The notes under the pieces were generated by a model. The model was not told the origin of the DNA, did no database searches, and worked only from the letters and a program-made list of their open reading frames with translations. A stretch of 64,000 bases of DNA from Streptomyces fungicidicus (GTDB lineage Bacteria > Actinomycetota > Actinomycetes > Streptomycetales > Streptomycetaceae). Below, piece by piece: positions 1-8,461 of this stretch. Position numbers and translations under genes: made by a program. Position 1 is the first letter of the stretch; each line of letters starts with the position of its first letter. The stretch lies in the NCBI RefSeq assembly GCF_003665435.1, contig NZ_CP023407.1, positions 6,125,501 to 6,189,500 of the forward strand. Direction: 5' to 3'.

Positions 1-30
1 TGCGCGCAGTCGCCGAGGAGGGGGACCGCG

Positions 31-708
31 ATGTTGCCGACCGGACTGCCCCAGGGTGCCGTGCCCAGGCTCGAACGGCCCGGCCCGCTGCGCGACCGGG
101 TCTACGAGGCACTGCTCGAACTCATCACCACCCGCGCCCTGCGGCCGGGGCAGCACCTCGTGGAGAGCGAGCTCGCCGGCCATCTGGGCGTCTCCCGCCA
201 GCCGGTGCGGGAGGCGCTGCAGCGGCTCAACACCGAGGGCTGGGTCGATCTGCGGCCCGCGCAGGGCGCGTTCGTGCACGAGCCGACGGAGGAGGAGGCC
301 GACCAGCTCCTCACCGTGCGCACGCTGCTGGAGGCGGAGGCGGCCCGGCTGGCCGCGGGCAACGCCGACGCCGCGGGAGTCGAGGCACTGGAGAAGATCC
401 TGGCCGAGGGGCTCGCGGCGGTCGACGCGGACGACGTGGACGCCGCCGTCGTCCTCAACGCCCGCTTCCACGCCAAGGTCATGGAGCTGGCCGGCAACGC
501 GGTGCTCGCCGAACTCGCCGCCCAGGTCGACCGGAGGGTGCGCTGGTACTACACGCCCGTGGCCCGGCAGCGCGGCGGGCAGTCCTGGGTCGAGCACCGG
601 GAGCTGATCGCGGCCATCGCGGCCCACGACGGGCAACTGGCCACCCGGCTGATGCGCGAACACACCGAGCACACCCGGCGTTCGTACCACGCGCGCGTGA
701 CGTCCTGA
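31..708 (+). CDS. GntR family regulator, FadR/FCD subfamily
   Basis: A 225-residue transcription factor. Residues about 14-80 form the winged helix-turn-helix (VSRQPVREALQRL is the typical recognition stretch). Residues about 88-215 form the all-helical FCD ligand domain. Candidate metal ligands are visible: N143 and H147 in NARFH, H189 and H211. FCD regulators usually bind carboxylic acids or sugar acids through such a site. The start is ATG with GAGGAGGGGG six bases upstream. Its upstream neighbour lies outside the window, and its target cannot be told from sequence. It could control the sugar genes downstream or, less likely, the distant oxalate operon. Confidence 0.9.
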   Translation: MLPTGLPQGAVPRLERPGPLRDRVYEALLELITTRALRPGQHLVESELAGHLGVSRQPVREALQRLNTEGWVDLRPAQGAFVHEPTEEEADQLLTVRTLLEAEAARLAAGNADAAGVEALEKILAEGLAAVDADDVDAAVVLNARFHAKVMELAGNAVLAELAAQVDRRVRWYYTPVARQRGGQSWVEHRELIAAIAAHDGQLATRLMREHTEHTRRSYHARVTS

Positions 709-770
709 CCGGACCGGACCGCCCGCTTTCACCCCTTCTCCACCCATTCGCCGGGCACCGCGCGGGCTTC

Positions 771-858
771 TTTGTCCTGTGAGTGGAAAAAGTAGGGGCC
801 AATTCCTGCGCGACTTCTTCCCACCTCCGGCAGGCGCTGCTACTTTCCCATTCGAAAG
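771..858 (+). promoter_or_regulatory. repeated control element upstream of the ROK gene
   Basis: Bases 771-793 contain TTTGTCCTG followed by a GGAAAAAGT block. Nearly the same arrangement recurs at 8270-8292 before the large secreted protein. Here the GTGGAAAAAGT half (783-793) also faces inverted partners ACTTCTTCCCAC (813-824) and ACTTTCCC (842-849). CTTTC/GAAAG arms lie at 843-858. The clustering of direct and inverted half-sites just before a regulator gene suggests an operator, perhaps autoregulatory. No binding protein is proven. Confidence 0.45.
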
Positions 859-918
859 CACGCCACACACGTGGCCGGAATCCGGCGCGCACAGGCCGGC
901 AGAGGCGGGGAGGGGCTC

Positions 919-2109
919 GTGAGACGCATGACAGCGCGACCCGCGAACGCCCATCAGGCGCGACTGCTCAGGCTGTTGCGTGATGGAGGACCCAACTCCC
1001 GTGCCCAGCTGGGCGACCAGGTCGACCTCTCCCGGTCGAAGCTGGCCGTGGAGGTGGACCGGCTGCTGGAGACGGAACTCGTCGTGGCCGACGGACTCGC
1101 CGCCTCGCGCGGCGGCCGGCGCTCCCACAACATCCGTCTCAACCCGCATCTGAGGTTCCTCGGCGTCGACATCGGCGCGACCTCGGTCGACGTCGCCGTC
1201 ACCAACGCCGAGCTGGAGATCCTCGGGCACATCAACCAGCCCATGGACGTACGCGAGGGGCCGGTCGCGGTCTTCGAGCAGGTGCTGTCCATGGCGGCGA
1301 AGCTGAGGGCCTCGGGGCTCGCGGAGGGGTTCGACGGCGCCGGCATCGGCGTCCCGGGCCCCGTCCGCTTCCCCGAGGGCATCCCGGTGGCTCCGCCGAT
1401 CATGCCCGGCTGGGACGGCTTCCCCGTGCGGGAGGCGCTCAGCCAGGACCTCGGCTGCCCGGTCATGGTCGACAACGACGTGAACCTGATGGCCATGGGG
1501 GAGCAGCACGCGGGCGTCGCCCGCACCGTCGCCGACTTCCTCTGCGTCAAGATCGGTACCGGCATCGGCTGCGGCATCGTCGTCGGCGGAGAGGTCTACC
1601 GCGGCACGACGGGCAGCGCGGGCGACATCGGGCACATCCAGGCCGTGCCCGACGGCCGTCCGTGCGCCTGCGGCAACCGGGGCTGCCTGGAGGCGCACTT
1701 CTCCGGCGCGGCCCTCGCCAGGGACGCGACGGAGGCCGCCGAGCAGCGGCTCTCCACCGAACTCGCGAACCGGCTGGAGGCACACGGCACGCTCAGCGCC
1801 GTCGACGTCTCCGCCGCCGCGGCGGCCGGTGACGCCACCGCCCTCGACCTGATCCGTGAGGGCGGCAACCACACCGGCCAGGTCATCGCCGGCCTGGTCA
1901 GCTTCTTCAACCCCGGCCTGGTGGTGATCGGCGGCGGGGTGACCGGCCTCGGCCACACCCTGCTCGCCGCCATCCGCACCCAGGTCTACCGCGGCTCGCT
2001 GCCCCTCGCCACGGGCAACCTGCCCATCGTGCTCGGGGAGTTGGGACCCACCGCCGGAGTCATCGGCGCGGCCCGGCTCATCAGCGACCACCTGTTCTCA
2101 CCCGCGTAA
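919..2109 (+). CDS. ROK family transcriptional regulator
   Basis: About 396 residues from the chosen GTG. ATG 928 is the alternative, because GGGGAGGGG sits five bases before the GTG and fourteen before the ATG. An N-terminal winged helix (about residues 8-60) precedes a ROK sugar-kinase-like fold. It has the phosphate loop DIGATSVDVAV near 82, DNDVNLMAMGE near 185 with the catalytic-type Asp, GTGIGCGIV near 217, and the zinc motif CxCGxxGCxE at about 249-258. The helix makes it a XylR/NagC-type repressor rather than a kinase. It precedes a sugar ABC transporter and probably senses a sugar of that pathway. Confidence 0.9.
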   Translation: MRRMTARPANAHQARLLRLLRDGGPNSRAQLGDQVDLSRSKLAVEVDRLLETELVVADGLAASRGGRRSHNIRLNPHLRFLGVDIGATSVDVAVTNAELEILGHINQPMDVREGPVAVFEQVLSMAAKLRASGLAEGFDGAGIGVPGPVRFPEGIPVAPPIMPGWDGFPVREALSQDLGCPVMVDNDVNLMAMGEQHAGVARTVADFLCVKIGTGIGCGIVVGGEVYRGTTGSAGDIGHIQAVPDGRPCACGNRGCLEAHFSGAALARDATEAAEQRLSTELANRLEAHGTLSAVDVSAAAAAGDATALDLIREGGNHTGQVIAGLVSFFNPGLVVIGGGVTGLGHTLLAAIRTQVYRGSLPLATGNLPIVLGELGPTAGVIGAARLISDHLFSPA

Positions 2110-2227
2110 GCAGCTCCACCGCGTTCCACCGCACCTGCTCCACCGCGCGTCCGCACCACCGTCCGTGCCCCGTCACCGGAACAGCCCACCCGCTCCAGGC
2201 ATCGCCACCGCCCTGCTCCGCCCTGCC

Positions 2228-2241
2228 TGAAAACGCTTGCC
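2228..2241 (+). promoter_or_regulatory. possible LacI-type operator before the ABC operon
   Basis: TGAAAACGCTTGCC matches the usual LacI-family half-palindrome around a central CG (TGAAAnCGnTTnCA) at most positions. It lies 55 bases before the ATPase start. No LacI-family gene is seen in the window, so this is a pattern match only. Confidence 0.3.
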
Positions 2242-2295
2242 CCGCGAGGGGAACGCCCTGACACCGGCCCCGCACGCCCGCCGAGGGGAATCCGC

Positions 2296-3813
2296 ATGGC
2301 ACCACAACCACCGCTGCTCAGCATGTCCGGCATCACCAAGTCGTTCCCCGGAGTCCGGGCCCTGGACGGCGTCGACCTGGACGTCCAGGCCGGCGAGGTG
2401 CACTGCCTGCTCGGCCAGAACGGCGCAGGCAAGTCCACCCTGATCAAGGTGCTGGCCGGCGCCCACCAGCCCGACACCGGCACCATCCGCTGGCGCGGCG
2501 AGGACGTCACCCTGCGCTCGCCGATCGCCGCCATGCGCCTCGGCATCGCCACCATCTACCAGGAACTCGACCTGGTGGAGCACCTGTCGGTCGCCGAGAA
2601 CGTCCACCTGGGCCACGAGCCGACCGCCGCCGGCTTCGTCGTCCGCAAGGGCACGGCCAAGGCGTCGACGGCCCGGCTGCTCGAACGGCTCGGACACCCC
2701 GAGATCGACCCCGCCCGGCTGGTCGGTGAACTCTCCGCGGCGCACCAGCAGATCGTGTCCATGGCCCGGGCGCTCTCCCACGACGTACGGCTCATCGTGA
2801 TGGACGAGCCGTCCGCCGCCCTCGACCCGGACGAGGTCGACAACCTCTTCCGCATCGTCGGCGACCTCACCGCCGACGGGGTAGCCGTCGTCTACATCTC
2901 GCACCGCCTGGAGGAGATCCGGCGCATCGGCGACCGGGTGACCGTGCTGAAGGACGGACGGGCCGTGGCCGGCGGACTGCCCGCGAAGTCGACGCCCACC
3001 CATGAGGTGGTCGCGCTGATGACGGGACGCAACGTCGAGTACGTCTTCCCGCAGCGGCCCGCCACCGCCCCCGCGGGCGAACCGGTGCTGACCGTCGAAG
3101 GGCTGTCGCGCGCCGGGGAGTTCGCCCCGCTCGACCTTGAGGTGCGCCCCGGGGAGATCGTCGGACTCGCCGGACTGGTCGGCTCGGGACGCTCCGAGAT
3201 CCTGGAGACCGTCTACGGCGCCCGCAAGCCCGACACCGGCCGGGTCCTCGTCGACGGGCGTCCCCTGAAGCCGGGCAGCGTACGGGCCGCCGTGCGCGCC
3301 GGACTCGGCCTCGCCCCCGAGGAACGCAAGGCGCAGGCCCTGCTCATGCTGGAGTCCGTCACCCGCAACGTGTCGGTCTCCTCCATGTCCCGCTTCGCCA
3401 GGGCCGGCTGGATCGACCGCGGCGCCGAACTGGGGGCGGCGCGCGCGGCGGTCCGCGAACTGTCCCTGCGGCCCGACAACCCGGACGTGCCCGTGCGTAC
3501 CCTGTCCGGCGGCAACCAGCAGAAGGCCGTGCTCGCGCGCTGGCTGCTGCGCGGCTGCCGGGTGCTGCTCCTGGACGAACCCACCCGCGGCGTCGACGTC
3601 GGCGCCCGCGCCGAACTGTACGCGGTCGTCCGCCGGCTGGCGGACGAAGGCCTCGCGGTGCTGCTGGTCTCCAGCGAGGTGCCCGAGGTGCTCGGCCTCG
3701 CCGACCGCGTCCTGGTGCTGCGCGAGGGGAGCGTCGTCCACACCGCGCCCGCCCGCGAACTCGACGAACACCGTGTACTCGACCTGGTCATGGAAGGAAG
3801 CCCGGCGTCATGA
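2296..3813 (+). CDS. sugar ABC transporter ATPase, two nucleotide-binding domains
   Basis: A 505-residue RbsA/XylG/MglA-type protein with two fused ABC domains. The first has Walker A GQNGAGKST (about 40-48), a degenerate signature (LSAAHQQ instead of LSGGQQ) and Walker B LIVMDEPSAAL. The second has a degenerate Walker A, GLVGSGRSE, but a good signature, LSGGNQQK, and VLLLDEPTRG. This uneven pair is normal for the family. The start is ATG after GAGGGGA. The gene overlaps the permease by four bases (ATGA). It powers import of a monosaccharide or related polyol; the substrate cannot be assigned. Confidence 0.95.
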   Translation: MAPQPPLLSMSGITKSFPGVRALDGVDLDVQAGEVHCLLGQNGAGKSTLIKVLAGAHQPDTGTIRWRGEDVTLRSPIAAMRLGIATIYQELDLVEHLSVAENVHLGHEPTAAGFVVRKGTAKASTARLLERLGHPEIDPARLVGELSAAHQQIVSMARALSHDVRLIVMDEPSAALDPDEVDNLFRIVGDLTADGVAVVYISHRLEEIRRIGDRVTVLKDGRAVAGGLPAKSTPTHEVVALMTGRNVEYVFPQRPATAPAGEPVLTVEGLSRAGEFAPLDLEVRPGEIVGLAGLVGSGRSEILETVYGARKPDTGRVLVDGRPLKPGSVRAAVRAGLGLAPEERKAQALLMLESVTRNVSVSSMSRFARAGWIDRGAELGAARAAVRELSLRPDNPDVPVRTLSGGNQQKAVLARWLLRGCRVLLLDEPTRGVDVGARAELYAVVRRLADEGLAVLLVSSEVPEVLGLADRVLVLREGSVVHTAPARELDEHRVLDLVMEGSPAS

Positions 3814-4829
3814 CGCAGCCCGTCTCCCCGCCGCGGGACAGCACCGACAAGGTGCCGTCGGCCGCCGAAACGCCCGCCTGGCGCGCCGTGTTGTTCCGCG
3901 CCGACGTCCGCACGCTGTCACTGCTCGGCGTGCTCGCCGCACTGATCCTCATCGGCGGCATCACCAAACCGGACCAGTTCCTGGACACCCGCAACCTGCA
4001 GCTCGTCCTCACCCAGGCCTCCGTCATCGGGGTCGTCACCGTCGGCATGACCTTCGTCATCATCTCCGGCGGCATCGACCTGTCGGTCGGCGCGATCGTC
4101 GCCCTCGCCTCGGTGTGGGCCACCACCGTCGCCACCCAGGAGTACGGCTTCGGCGGCATCCTCCTCACCGCCGTCCTCGTCGGACTGGGCTGCGGGCTGG
4201 TCAACGGGGTGCTCATCGCGTACGGCGGGATGGTCCCGTTCATCGCCACCCTCGCCATGCTCGCCTCCGCCCGCGGTCTCGCCCTGCAGATCACCGACGG
4301 GCGGACGCAGATCGTCACCGTCGACGGCGTCCTCGACCTCGGTGAGCGCGACTCCTACGTGCTCGGCATCCCGCCGCTGGTCCTGGTGTTCGCCGCGGTC
4401 ACCGTCATCGGCTGGCTGGTCCTCAACCGGACCACCTTCGGCCGCCGCAGCGTCGCCGTCGGCGGCAACGCGGAGGCCGCCCGGCTCGCCGGCATCGACG
4501 TACGCCGCCAGCGGCTCTACCTCTACCTGCTGTCCGGGCTGTGCTGCGGCATCGCCGCCTTCCTGCTGATCGTCCTGGCCGGCTCCGGCCAGAACACCAA
4601 CGGCAACCTCTACGAACTCGACGCCATCGCCGCCGCGATCATCGGCGGCACGCTCCTCACCGGAGGCCGCGGCACCATCGTCGGCTCCGTCCTCGGCGTC
4701 CTGATCTTCACCACGATCACCAACATCTTCGCCCTGAACAACCTGCAGAGCGACGTCCAGCAGATCGCCAAGGGCGCGATCATCGTCGCCGCCGTGCTGG
4801 TCCAGCGCCGTACCGCGAGCACGACCTGA
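3810..4829 (+). CDS. sugar ABC transporter permease (RbsC-like)
   Basis: A 339-residue integral membrane protein of the BPD_transp_2 family. It has roughly eight to ten hydrophobic segments and the signature-like stretch GMTFVIISGGIDLSVGAI at about residues 77-94. GGNAEAARLAGIDV (about 219-232) is the cytoplasmic loop that contacts the ATPase in this family. A four-base ATGA overlap with the ATPase gene shows translational coupling. Only one permease gene is present, consistent with a homodimeric ribose-type importer. Confidence 0.95.
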   Translation: MTQPVSPPRDSTDKVPSAAETPAWRAVLFRADVRTLSLLGVLAALILIGGITKPDQFLDTRNLQLVLTQASVIGVVTVGMTFVIISGGIDLSVGAIVALASVWATTVATQEYGFGGILLTAVLVGLGCGLVNGVLIAYGGMVPFIATLAMLASARGLALQITDGRTQIVTVDGVLDLGERDSYVLGIPPLVLVFAAVTVIGWLVLNRTTFGRRSVAVGGNAEAARLAGIDVRRQRLYLYLLSGLCCGIAAFLLIVLAGSGQNTNGNLYELDAIAAAIIGGTLLTGGRGTIVGSVLGVLIFTTITNIFALNNLQSDVQQIAKGAIIVAAVLVQRRTASTT

Positions 4830-4846
4830 AGAAGGGGTTCACCGCC

Positions 4847-5887
4847 ATGCCAGAGTTCACCAGCCGCAGAGGTCTGCTCTTCGGAGCGGCCGCCGTGTCC
4901 GCCGGCGCCCTCGTCACCGGTTGCACCAGCAACGAGTCGAGCGACGACAAGCCGGCCGCCAACGACCAGCCCGCCGCCGACGACAAGCCCGGCAAGCCGG
5001 TCACCATCGGCTTCGCCGGACCGCAGGCCGACCACGGCTGGCTCAACGCCATCAACGACAACGCCAAGAAGCGGGCGGAGAAGTACTCCGACGTCACCCT
5101 GGAGATCACCGAGGGCTCCAACGACACCGCCCAGCAGATCGGCCAGATCGAGACCCTCATCAACAAGAAGGTCGACGTCCTGGTCATCCTCCCCGCCGAC
5201 GGCAAGGCGCTCACCCAGGTCGGCCTGAAGGCGATGCGGGCCGGCATCCCCGTGGTCAACCTCGACCGGATCTTCAACACCCCGCAGGCGTACCGCTGCT
5301 GGGTCGGCGGCGACAACTACGGCATGGGCCTCAACGCCGGCCACTACATCGGCGAGAAGCTCAAGGACAAGCCGAACGCCAAGGTCGTCGAACTGGCCGG
5401 ACTGGACAACCTGGAGCTGACCAAGCAGCGCAGCCAGGGCTTCGACGACGCGCTGAAGAACTACCCCAACATCAAGAAGGTGGCCCGCCAGGCCGCCGAG
5501 TTCACCGTCGAGTCCGGCCAGGCCAAGACGGCCCAGCTGCTCCAGGCGCAGTCGCAGATCGACGCGCTGTGGAACCACGACGACGACCAGGGCGTGGGCG
5601 CGCTGCGCGCCATCGAGCAGGCCGGGCGCGACGAGTTCCTGATGGTGGGCGGAGCGGGCGCGCTCTCCGCCTTCCAGGCCATCAAGGCCGACAACGGTGT
5701 CCTGAAGGCCACCGTCCTGTACCCGCCGACCATGGCGGCATCCGCGATCGACCTCGCCCGCGCCCTCGGCCAGGGCAAGGGCGTCGGCGGCCTCGCCGAG
5801 TTCGAGATCCCCTCGTCGGTGACCTGCTACTCGGCCGTCGTCGACAAGGACAACGTGGACCAGTACATGTCCACCGGCTTCAAGTGA
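4847..5887 (+). CDS. sugar-binding lipoprotein of the ABC transporter
   Basis: 346 residues from ATG 4847, 17 bases after the permease stop, with GAAGGGG upstream. The N-terminus carries a twin-arginine motif (SRRGLLF, residues 6-12) and a lipobox LVTGC with Cys26, so it is probably a Tat-exported lipoprotein. The mature part is a type I periplasmic binding protein (Peripla_BP_4, RbsB-like), beginning KPVTIGFAGPQADHGWLNAI. A charged, repetitive Asp/Lys/Pro linker (NDQPAADDKPGKP) tethers the domain to the lipid. It delivers the sugar to the ATPase and permease encoded just upstream. Confidence 0.93.
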   Translation: MPEFTSRRGLLFGAAAVSAGALVTGCTSNESSDDKPAANDQPAADDKPGKPVTIGFAGPQADHGWLNAINDNAKKRAEKYSDVTLEITEGSNDTAQQIGQIETLINKKVDVLVILPADGKALTQVGLKAMRAGIPVVNLDRIFNTPQAYRCWVGGDNYGMGLNAGHYIGEKLKDKPNAKVVELAGLDNLELTKQRSQGFDDALKNYPNIKKVARQAAEFTVESGQAKTAQLLQAQSQIDALWNHDDDQGVGALRAIEQAGRDEFLMVGGAGALSAFQAIKADNGVLKATVLYPPTMAASAIDLARALGQGKGVGGLAEFEIPSSVTCYSAVVDKDNVDQYMSTGFK

Positions 5888-5891
5888 GGAG

Positions 5892-5928
5892 CCCCGCCCC
5901 ACGGGCCTGACCAGCCCCCCGGGCGGGG
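5892..5928 (+). terminator. weak hairpin between binding protein and dehydrogenase
   Basis: CCCCGCCC (5892-5899) can pair with GGGCGGGG (5921-5928) across a 21-base loop, with no T-run. It might attenuate or stabilise the transcript between the transporter genes and the enzyme genes. It is not a strong terminator. Confidence 0.3.
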
Positions 5929-5967
5929 TCCACCCCCGCCCGCCACGACGACGAGGAGGACATCCGA

Positions 5968-7176
5968 ATGGCACAGCCGCAAGCGTCCGAAGGGGCTCCG
6001 ACGGGGAAGCCACCGCTGCGCATCGGCATGGTGGGCTACGCCTTCATGGGCGCCGCCCACTCCCAGGGCTGGCGCACCGCGGGCCGCGTCTTCGACCTGC
6101 CGCTGAGCCCCGAACTGGCCGTGATCTGCGGCCGGGACGCCGACGCCGTGCGCGCGGCGGCCGGCCGGTACGGCTGGGCGGAGACCGAGACCGACTGGCG
6201 CGCCCTGGTCGAACGGGACGACGTCGACCTCGTCGACATCTGCACCCCCGGCGACAGCCACGCCGAGATCGCGCTCGCCGCGCTCGCCGCGGGCAAGCAC
6301 GTGCTGTGCGAGAAGCCCCTCGCCAACACCGTGGAGGAGGCCGAGGCGATGGCCCGTGCCGCCGAAGCGGCGGCGGCGCACGGCCGGCTGGCGATGGTCG
6401 GCTTCAACTACCGCCGGGTCCCCGCGACCGCGCTGGCCCGGCGCATGGTGGGGGAGGGCCGGATCGGGCGGCTGCGGCACGTGCGGGTCGCGTACCTGCA
6501 GGACTGGCTGGTGGACCCGGAGTTCCCGCTGACCTGGCGGCTGCGCCGCGAGCAGGCCGGCTCCGGTTCGCTCGGCGACCTCGGCGCGCACATCGTCGAC
6601 CTGGCGCAGTACCTGGCCGGGGAACGGCTCGCGGGCGTCTCCGCGATCACCGAGACGTTCGTACGGGAGCGGCCGCTGCCCTCCGCGCCCAGCAGCGGCC
6701 TGGCCGCCGTCTCGACGGCCGGGACCGGACAGGTCACCGTCGACGACGCCGCCCTGTTCACCGGGCGGTTCACCTCCGGCGCCCTCGCCTCCTTCGAGGC
6801 CACCCGGTACGCCACCGGACGCAAGAACGCCCTGCGCATCGAGCTCAACGGCGAGCGCGGCTCGCTCGCCTTCGACCTGGAGCGGCTCAACGAGCTGGAG
6901 TACCACGACGGCACCGAGCCCGGCACCCACGCCGGCTTCCGCCGGATCCTGGTCACCGAACCCGACCATCCCTACCTCGAGGGCTGGTGGCCGCCCGGCC
7001 ACGGCCTCGGCTACGAGCACACCTTCGTCCACCAGGCCCGCGACCTGGTGCACGCGGTGGCCGAGGGACGGGGCCCCGAACCCTCCTTCGCCGACGGACT
7101 CCAGGTGCAGCGCGTCCTGGCCGCGGTGGAGGAGAGCGCCGAGAAGAACTCCGTCTACACACCGATCGCCGCCTGA
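5968..7176 (+). CDS. Gfo/Idh/MocA family oxidoreductase
   Basis: A 402-residue NAD(P)-dependent dehydrogenase. The Rossmann loop is GMVGYAFMGAAHSQG (about residues 20-34). CEKPLAN at about 114-120 is the family EKP motif whose Lys serves catalysis. DLGAHIVDLAQYL (about 206-218) carries the conserved active-site His. GAGGAGGAC lies just before the ATG. Family members oxidise a sugar or cyclitol hydroxyl, often C3. The adjacent isomerase gene, 15 bases downstream, suggests a two-step pathway on the imported sugar. The exact substrate is unknown. Confidence 0.93.
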   Translation: MAQPQASEGAPTGKPPLRIGMVGYAFMGAAHSQGWRTAGRVFDLPLSPELAVICGRDADAVRAAAGRYGWAETETDWRALVERDDVDLVDICTPGDSHAEIALAALAAGKHVLCEKPLANTVEEAEAMARAAEAAAAHGRLAMVGFNYRRVPATALARRMVGEGRIGRLRHVRVAYLQDWLVDPEFPLTWRLRREQAGSGSLGDLGAHIVDLAQYLAGERLAGVSAITETFVRERPLPSAPSSGLAAVSTAGTGQVTVDDAALFTGRFTSGALASFEATRYATGRKNALRIELNGERGSLAFDLERLNELEYHDGTEPGTHAGFRRILVTEPDHPYLEGWWPPGHGLGYEHTFVHQARDLVHAVAEGRGPEPSFADGLQVQRVLAAVEESAEKNSVYTPIAA

Positions 7177-7191
7177 GAGGGACGGATACGG

Positions 7192-8190
7192 ATGCCGCGC
7201 AACTTCACCCTGTTCACCGGCCAGTGGGCGGACCTGCCGCTGGAGGAGGTCTGCCGACTCGCCCGCGACTTCGGCTACGACGGCCTCGAACTCGCATGCT
7301 GGGGCGACCACTTCGAGGTGGACAAAGCCCTGGCCGACCCGTCCTACGTGGCCGGCCGCCACCAGCTCCTGGAGAAGTACGGCCTCAAGTGCTGGGCGAT
7401 CTCCAACCACCTGGTCGGTCAGGCGGTCTGCGACGCCATCATCGACGAACGCCACCGGGCCATCCTGCCCGACCGCATCTGGGGCGACGGCGAGGCCGAG
7501 GGCGTACGGCAGCGGGCCGCCGCCGAGATCAAGGACACCGCGCGCGCCGCGGCCCTGCTCGGCGTCGACACCGTCATCGGCTTCACCGGCTCCGCCATCT
7601 GGCACCTGGTCGCCATGTTCCCGCCCGCCCCCGAGGCGATGATCGAGCGCGGCTACGAGGACTTCGCCGAGCGGTGGAACCCCATCCTCGACGTCTTCGA
7701 CGCCGAGGGCGTGCGGTTCGCCCACGAGGTGCACCCCAGCGAGATCGCCTACGACTACTGGACGACCGTACGCGCCCTGGAGGCGGTCGGCCGCCGGCCG
7801 GCCTTCGGCCTCAACTTCGACCCCTCCCACTTCGTCTGGCAGGACCTGGACCCGGTCGGCTTCCTGTGGGACTTCCGCGACCGGATCTACCACGTCGACT
7901 GCAAGGAGGCCCGCAGGCGCCTCGACGGCCGCAACGGCCGCCTCGGCTCCCACCTGCCGTGGGGCGACCCGCGGCGCGGCTGGGACTTCGTCTCCGCCGG
8001 CCACGGCGACGTCCCCTGGGAGGACGTCTTCCGCATGCTGCGCTCCATCGACTACGGGGGCCCCGTCTCCGTCGAGTGGGAGGACGCCGGCATGGACCGG
8101 CTCCAGGGCGCCCCCGAGGCCCTCACCCGCCTCAAGGCGTTCGACTTCGAGCCGCCCAGCGCGTCCTTCGACGCCGCGTTCAACAGCTGA
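7192..8190 (+). CDS. sugar phosphate isomerase/epimerase (AP endonuclease 2 fold)
   Basis: A 332-residue TIM-barrel protein. Typical metal-site stretches occur in order: HEVHPSE (about 177-183), NFDPSHF (about 208-214), YHVDCKEA (about 232-239) and SVEWEDAG (about 292-299). These supply the Glu-Asp-His-Glu set of the xylose-isomerase-like fold. Proteins of this kind act as epimerases, isomerases, or as lyases on 3-keto-glycosides. The dehydrogenase lies immediately upstream and a DUF1080-containing secreted protein follows, so 3-keto-sugar processing is a reasonable inference. The ATG follows GAGAGGGACGG. Confidence 0.9.
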   Translation: MPRNFTLFTGQWADLPLEEVCRLARDFGYDGLELACWGDHFEVDKALADPSYVAGRHQLLEKYGLKCWAISNHLVGQAVCDAIIDERHRAILPDRIWGDGEAEGVRQRAAAEIKDTARAAALLGVDTVIGFTGSAIWHLVAMFPPAPEAMIERGYEDFAERWNPILDVFDAEGVRFAHEVHPSEIAYDYWTTVRALEAVGRRPAFGLNFDPSHFVWQDLDPVGFLWDFRDRIYHVDCKEARRRLDGRNGRLGSHLPWGDPRRGWDFVSAGHGDVPWEDVFRMLRSIDYGGPVSVEWEDAGMDRLQGAPEALTRLKAFDFEPPSASFDAAFNS

Positions 8191-8219
8191 ACCGCAGCAC
8201 CCGGCGGCAGGCCGGGAAC

Positions 8220-8245
8220 GGGGACCGGCGCAGCCGCCGGTCCCC
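8220..8245 (+). terminator. hairpin after the isomerase gene
   Basis: An 11-bp perfect stem (8220-8230 with 8235-8245) with a CAGC loop, 30 bases after the stop codon. There is no T-run, as is common in Streptomyces. It probably ends the transporter-dehydrogenase-isomerase transcript. Confidence 0.6.
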
Positions 8246-8269
8246 GGGTCCCACCTGCCCGTATCCCGC

Positions 8270-8292
8270 TTTGTCCTGAGTTGGGAAAAAGT
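8270..8292 (+). promoter_or_regulatory. second copy of the TTTGTCCTG / GGAAAAAGT element
   Basis: TTTGTCCTGAGT followed by TGGGAAAAAGT matches the element at 771-793 apart from a small spacing difference. It sits about 170 bases before the secreted multidomain protein. Shared elements at the regulator gene and at this gene suggest one regulon, possibly that of the ROK protein. Confidence 0.45.
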
Positions 8293-8461
8293 TCAACCGG
8301 TCCCGCTCCAAGGGGTGTTCGCCCCGGAAGAACGCGGTTACCGTCCCTGAAGTGTTCAGGACACCCACGCCTCCGGGGTGACGGCGCACCCCGGCGCCCG
8401 CACGCACCGCACGTCTCCGCACCCGATCCGTACGGCACCACCCCGTTCCCGGAGGGACTTC

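Noticed and set aside
2173..3771. Long reading frames on the opposite strand of many genes here, such as this one of over 500 codons
   Set aside because: They arise from the biased third positions of the real genes; they lack ribosome sites and protein-like motifs, and the plus-strand ABC ATPase is unmistakable.
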